DNA from: Polaromonas sp. YR568
GTDB lineage: Bacteria; Pseudomonadota; Gammaproteobacteria; Burkholderiales; Burkholderiaceae
Direction of reading: 5' to 3'
Assembly: GCA_945871335.1 (NCBI GenBank)
Contig: CAMBWM010000097.1
Coordinates: 1 to 8,483 of the forward strand
Length of the DNA: 8,483 nucleotides
Positions 5,672 to 8,483 of the stretch are shown piece after piece. A program made the translations under genes and the position numbers. The notes beneath the pieces were generated by a model. It was not told the origin of the DNA. It worked only from the letters and a program-made list of their open reading frames with translations, and did not search any database. Position 1 is the stretch's first letter; every line of letters begins with the position of its first letter.

Positions 5672-7174
5672 ATGAACGCACCCATTTCCCCCGAATACCA
5701 GGTATCGATGACCCGCGCCGCACGGCAAGCCGAGGTGGTGGCCGCTTTGCAACAGGTGGTGCCACAGCATGCGCTGCTCTGGACGCCGGAAGACACGACA
5801 CCCTACGAATGCGACGGCCTGACGGCTTACCGCGAGCGACCGCTGGTCGTGGTGCTGCCTGAGACCTATGCGCAAGTGCAGGGCGTGCTCAAAGCCTGCC
5901 ACGCGCTGCAAGTGCCGGTGGTGGCGCGCGGGGCGGGCACCGGCCTGTCGGGCGGGGCCATGCCGCACAAGCTGGGGGTAACGCTTTCACTGGCCAAGTT
6001 CAACAAGATTTTGAAAATGGACGCCGCCAGCCGCACAGCCGTGGTGCAAGGCGGGGTGCGCAACCTGGCTATTTCTGAAGCGGCCGCGCCGCTGGGCCTT
6101 TATTACGCGCCCGATCCGTCCAGCCAGATCGCCTGCACCATAGGCGGCAACGTGGCCGAAAATTCGGGCGGCGTGCACTGCCTCAAATACGGTCTGACAG
6201 TTCACAACGTACTCAAGGTGCGCGGCTTCACCATCGAGGGCAATGAAGTCGAGTTCGGCAGCGACGCACTGGACACACCAGGCTACGACCTGCTCAGCGT
6301 CATCGTCGGCAGCGAAGGTATGCTGGCCATGACCACCGAAGTCACCGTCAAGCTGGTGCCCAAGCCGCAGCTGGCGCGCTGCATCATGGCCAGTTTTGAC
6401 GAGCTGCGCAAAGCCGGTGATGCCGTGGCCGCAGTGATTGCCGCCGGCATCATCCCGGCCGGACTCGAGATGATGGACGGACCCATGACCGCCGCTGTTG
6501 AAGACTTTGTACACGCCGGCTACGACCTGAGCGCCGCCGCCATTTTGCTGTGCGAGAGCGATGGCACGCCCGAAGAAGTCGAAGAAGAAATAGGCCGCAT
6601 GAGTGAGGTGCTGCGCAACTGCGGCGCCACTGCCATTACGGTGAGCCGCGACGAAGCGCAACGCCTGAAATTCTGGAGCGGCCGCAAAAATGCGTTCCCC
6701 GCTTCGGGTCGCATCAGCCCCGACTACATGTGCATGGACAGCACCATTCCGCGCAAGCGTCTGGCCGACATTCTGCAAGCCATTGCCGAGATGGAAAAAA
6801 AATACCAGCTGCGCTGCCTGAACGTATTCCATGCCGGCGACGGCAATTTGCACCCCTTGATTTTGTTTGACGCCAATGACGCCGACCAGCTGCACCGCTG
6901 CGAACTCTTTGGCGCCGACATTCTGGAGACCAGCGTCGCCATGGGCGGCACCGTGACTGGAGAGCACGGCGTGGGTGTTGAAAAGCTCAACAGCATGTGC
7001 GTGCAATTCAGTGCTGACGAAAACGAACAGATGTTTGGCGTCAAGCGCGCCTTTGACAACCAGGGTTTACTCAACCCCGGCAAGGTCATTCCGACGCTGC
7101 ACCGCTGCGCCGAGTACGGCAAGATGCTGGTGCGTGCGGGGCAGATCAAGCATCCGGATTTGCCGCGGTTTTAA
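5672..7174 (+). CDS. glcD: FAD-linked 2-hydroxyacid oxidase, GlcD type (glycolate or D-lactate dehydrogenase subunit)
   Basis: The product has 500 residues, the length of glycolate oxidase subunit GlcD. It oxidises a 2-hydroxyacid (glycolate or D-lactate) with FAD and passes electrons on. The N-terminal FAD-binding PCMH-type domain shows PVVARGAGTGLSGGAMP (82-98), PDPSSQIACTIGGNVAENSGG (147-167) and VGSEGMLAM (212-220). The C-terminal FAD-oxidase domain shows HAGDGNLHP (387-395), GGTVTGEHGVGVEK (425-438) and NPGKVIP (468-474), all typical of the GlcD/D-lactate dehydrogenase group. I chose ATG at 5672 over the GTG at 5663 because the GTGAG around 5663 can serve as ribosome-binding site and the resulting length fits. 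In the classical glc operon glcE and glcF follow, but here the next gene is convergent yggS only 5 nt away. The enzyme therefore either works alone, as in D-2-hydroxyglutarate or D-lactate dehydrogenase-like members, or uses partners elsewhere. The exact substrate is unknown. Confidence 0.9.
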   Translation: MNAPISPEYQVSMTRAARQAEVVAALQQVVPQHALLWTPEDTTPYECDGLTAYRERPLVVVLPETYAQVQGVLKACHALQVPVVARGAGTGLSGGAMPHKLGVTLSLAKFNKILKMDAASRTAVVQGGVRNLAISEAAAPLGLYYAPDPSSQIACTIGGNVAENSGGVHCLKYGLTVHNVLKVRGFTIEGNEVEFGSDALDTPGYDLLSVIVGSEGMLAMTTEVTVKLVPKPQLARCIMASFDELRKAGDAVAAVIAAGIIPAGLEMMDGPMTAAVEDFVHAGYDLSAAAILLCESDGTPEEVEEEIGRMSEVLRNCGATAITVSRDEAQRLKFWSGRKNAFPASGRISPDYMCMDSTIPRKRLADILQAIAEMEKKYQLRCLNVFHAGDGNLHPLILFDANDADQLHRCELFGADILETSVAMGGTVTGEHGVGVEKLNSMCVQFSADENEQMFGVKRAFDNQGLLNPGKVIPTLHRCAEYGKMLVRAGQIKHPDLPRF

Positions 7175-7179
7175 ACAGC

Positions 7180-7938
7180 CTAAGTTCGCCCGCCAAATAC
7201 CGCCGTCCCCACCCGCAGCATCGTGCTGCCAGCATGCACAGCGGCTTCTAAGTCCCCGGTCATTCCCATCGACAGTGTGTCGAACTGGGGCAAGTTCAAA
7301 GCGGCTTTCACTTCGTCAAACAAAGCGCGTGCTTTGGCGTGCACGACCACCTGAGCGTCAAAACCAGCTACCGGCTCAGGGATGGTCATCAAGCCGCGCA
7401 ATGCCAGGCGCGGCAGCTTCAACACCTCGGCGGCCAGCGCCAGAACCTCGGCGGGTGCCACCCCCGACTTATTGGCGCCGCCGTCAATATTGACTTGTAG
7501 ACAAATTTGCAGCGGCGGCAAATCAGCAGGCCGCTGCTCGCTCAAGCGTTCGGCAATTTTCAGCCGGTCCACCGACTGCACCCAGTCAAAGTGCTCGGCC
7601 ACCGGCCGCGTCTTGTTGCTCTGAATGGGCCCGATGCAATGCCACTGCAAAGCCGGCAAGCTGGCCTGCGCGGGCTCTGCCAGCCACTTGCGCAGCGCTT
7701 GAATCTTCTCAACGCCTTCCTGGATGTAGTTCTCACCAAATGCGCTTTGCCCGGCGCGCACCGCCTCGATCACCGCGTCTGCGCCAAAAGTTTTGGAGAC
7801 GGCGAGCAAAGTCACGCTGCCCGGCGCGCGGCCAGCCGCTGCCACTGCTTGGGCGATCTGCTGGCGCACGTGCGAGAGTTGGCTGGAAATGCCCAACACT
7901 GAACGTTCTAACGGTACGGAGGGGACAGGCTTGTTCAT
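7180..7938 (-). CDS. yggS: Pyridoxal phosphate homeostasis protein, YggS/PLPBP family
   Basis: This 252-residue cytosolic protein is a single-domain alanine-racemase-like barrel that binds pyridoxal 5'-phosphate and buffers the cofactor; it has no known enzymatic activity. Family marks in order: LLAVSKTF with the PLP-binding lysine K49, FGENYIQE (67-74), HCIGPIQSNKTR (100-111), the QSVD segment, VNIDGGANKSG (149-159), RGLMTIPEP (181-189), SMGMTGDLEAAV (223-234), and RVGTAVFG (242-249). SMGMTGD differs from the common SMGMSGD by a conservative Thr for Ser. The N terminus has about 15 extra residues before the first helix. The ATG at 7938 has no clear ribosome-binding site. It is divergent from the pilT-type gene with only 33 nt between starts, an arrangement known from Pseudomonas and many other proteobacteria, and it ends 5 nt from convergent glcD. 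Confidence 0.96.
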   Translation of the reverse strand: MNKPVPSVPLERSVLGISSQLSHVRQQIAQAVAAAGRAPGSVTLLAVSKTFGADAVIEAVRAGQSAFGENYIQEGVEKIQALRKWLAEPAQASLPALQWHCIGPIQSNKTRPVAEHFDWVQSVDRLKIAERLSEQRPADLPPLQICLQVNIDGGANKSGVAPAEVLALAAEVLKLPRLALRGLMTIPEPVAGFDAQVVVHAKARALFDEVKAALNLPQFDTLSMGMTGDLEAAVHAGSTMLRVGTAVFGGRT

Positions 7939-7971
7939 ACTGGCACTTTAACAACATGCAAAGCAGCAGAC
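7939..7971. other. 33-nt divergent spacer between yggS and pilT
   Basis: Both genes start outward from this spacer, so their promoters must overlap each other or lie inside the opposite coding region. I see no convincing -35/-10 pair and no good ribosome-binding site for either gene. Confidence 0.5.
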
Positions 7972-8483
7972 ATGGACCTCACTGCCCTGCTCACCGCCGC
8001 GCTGACGCACCAAGCTTCTGACCTGCATTTGTCGGCGGGTGTGCCGCCCATGTTGCGTGTCCACGGCGAGATGCAGACCATGGACTTGCCGGCCTTAAAC
8101 GCAGGCGCTGTGCGGCAATTGCTGGCGCAGGCCACCAGCGCTGAGCAACAGCAGGCGCTGGCTGCGGCGCTGGAGCTGGACTTTGCGCTGGCGCTGCCCG
8201 GGCTGGGGCGCTTTAGGGTGAACGCTTTCATGCAGAGCCGTGGCGCGGCGGCGGTGTTTCGCTGCATACCTAGCGAGGTGCCAACGCTGGCTGCGCTGGG
8301 CGTGCCAGAGGTAGCGGCCGAGCTGGCGCTGCGTCCGCGCGGGCTGGTGCTGGTGACGGGGCCAACGGGCTCGGGCAAGTCCAGCACGCTGGCAGCCATG
8401 CTCAGCCATTATTTGCGTTCGCGGCGCGGCCATGTCATCACCGTCGAAGACCCGATCGAGTTTGTCCACGCCCCAGGCCAGGG
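7972..8483 (+). CDS. pilT: Type IV pilus twitching-motility ATPase, PilT family (3' end outside window)
   Basis: The frame is open from ATG at 7972 to the window edge, giving 170 residues of a roughly 345-residue family. PilT hexamers sit at the cytoplasmic base of the type IV pilus and power retraction. The N-terminal PAS-like domain starts MDLTALLTAALTHQASDLHL, followed by SAGVPPMLRVHGEM; the ASDLHLSAG element is the family signature. Next come GRFRVNAFMQSRGAAAVFR (about 82-100), PRGLVLVTGPTGSGKSS with Walker A GPTGSGKS (about 127-134), and the Asp-box start TVEDPIEFVH (about 157-166). Walker B and the His box lie beyond the edge. The N-terminal domain is unusually rich in alanine and leucine (for example EQQQALAAALELDFALALPG), so it may be a PilT paralogue rather than the main retraction motor. 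Neighbouring yggS supports the pilT call. Confidence 0.92.
   Translation, partial: MDLTALLTAALTHQASDLHLSAGVPPMLRVHGEMQTMDLPALNAGAVRQLLAQATSAEQQQALAAALELDFALALPGLGRFRVNAFMQSRGAAAVFRCIPSEVPTLAALGVPEVAAELALRPRGLVLVTGPTGSGKSSTLAAMLSHYLRSRRGHVITVEDPIEFVHAPGQ

Noticed and set aside
5987..7006. Long open frame on the minus strand opposite glcD
   Set aside because: The translation is rich in His, Ala and Gly and has no domain, typical of an antisense shadow; glcD is unambiguous.
1..8483. CRISPR arrays, insertion sequences, tRNA/rRNA genes, phage or plasmid genes
   Set aside because: I looked for repeated spacers, terminal inverted repeats flanking a transposase, cloverleaf-like segments and integrases, and found none. 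The base composition looks uniform by eye.

Overview
The window looks like chromosome of a high-GC betaproteobacterium, most likely Burkholderiales and probably Comamonadaceae (Polaromonas/Rhodoferax/Variovorax type). The grounds are the GcvA-type LysR regulator, a Bug-family (TctC) solute receptor, the alanine-rich GC-ending coding style, and the yggS/pilT divergent pair. The genus is inferred, not shown.

Layout: (1) 1-527, the 3' part of a LysR-type regulator (+) whose start lies outside. (2) 538-4456, a four-gene minus-strand block that is the most interesting part. Reading from the right, it holds a sigma54 activator without a sensor domain, a 186-nt regulatory gap, an AtuA-family (DUF1446) protein, a DUF4387 protein, and a periplasmic Bug receptor. 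(3) 4623-5573, a CDF metal-efflux transporter (+), divergent from the activator. (4) 5672-7174, a GlcD-type FAD-linked 2-hydroxyacid dehydrogenase (+) with no glcE or glcF in view. (5) 7180-7938, the PLP-homeostasis gene yggS (-), divergent from the 5' part of a pilT-type twitching ATPase (+, 7972 to the window edge).

In block 2 the 3263-3442 gap carries a complete-looking sigma54 control region for the downstream operon. It has a good -24/-12 promoter (minus strand, 3330-3315), an IHF-like site, a half-site, and a perfect 14+3+14 nt inverted repeat centred about 118 nt upstream of the predicted transcription start. The simplest model is that the activator binds the palindrome and, with IHF bending, switches on atuA-like, DUF4387 and bug as one transcript. 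The Bug protein would capture an unknown organic acid or related substrate, and the AtuA/DUF4387 pair would act on it or its CoA derivative. The substrate and reaction cannot be read from the sequence.

The remaining genes are ordinary housekeeping or accessory functions. I saw no tRNA, rRNA, CRISPR array, insertion sequence or attachment site. Gaps between genes are short: the largest are 186 nt (3263-3442 plus flanks), 166 nt (4457-4622) and 98 nt (5574-5671). No gene-free stretch exceeds 300 nt.
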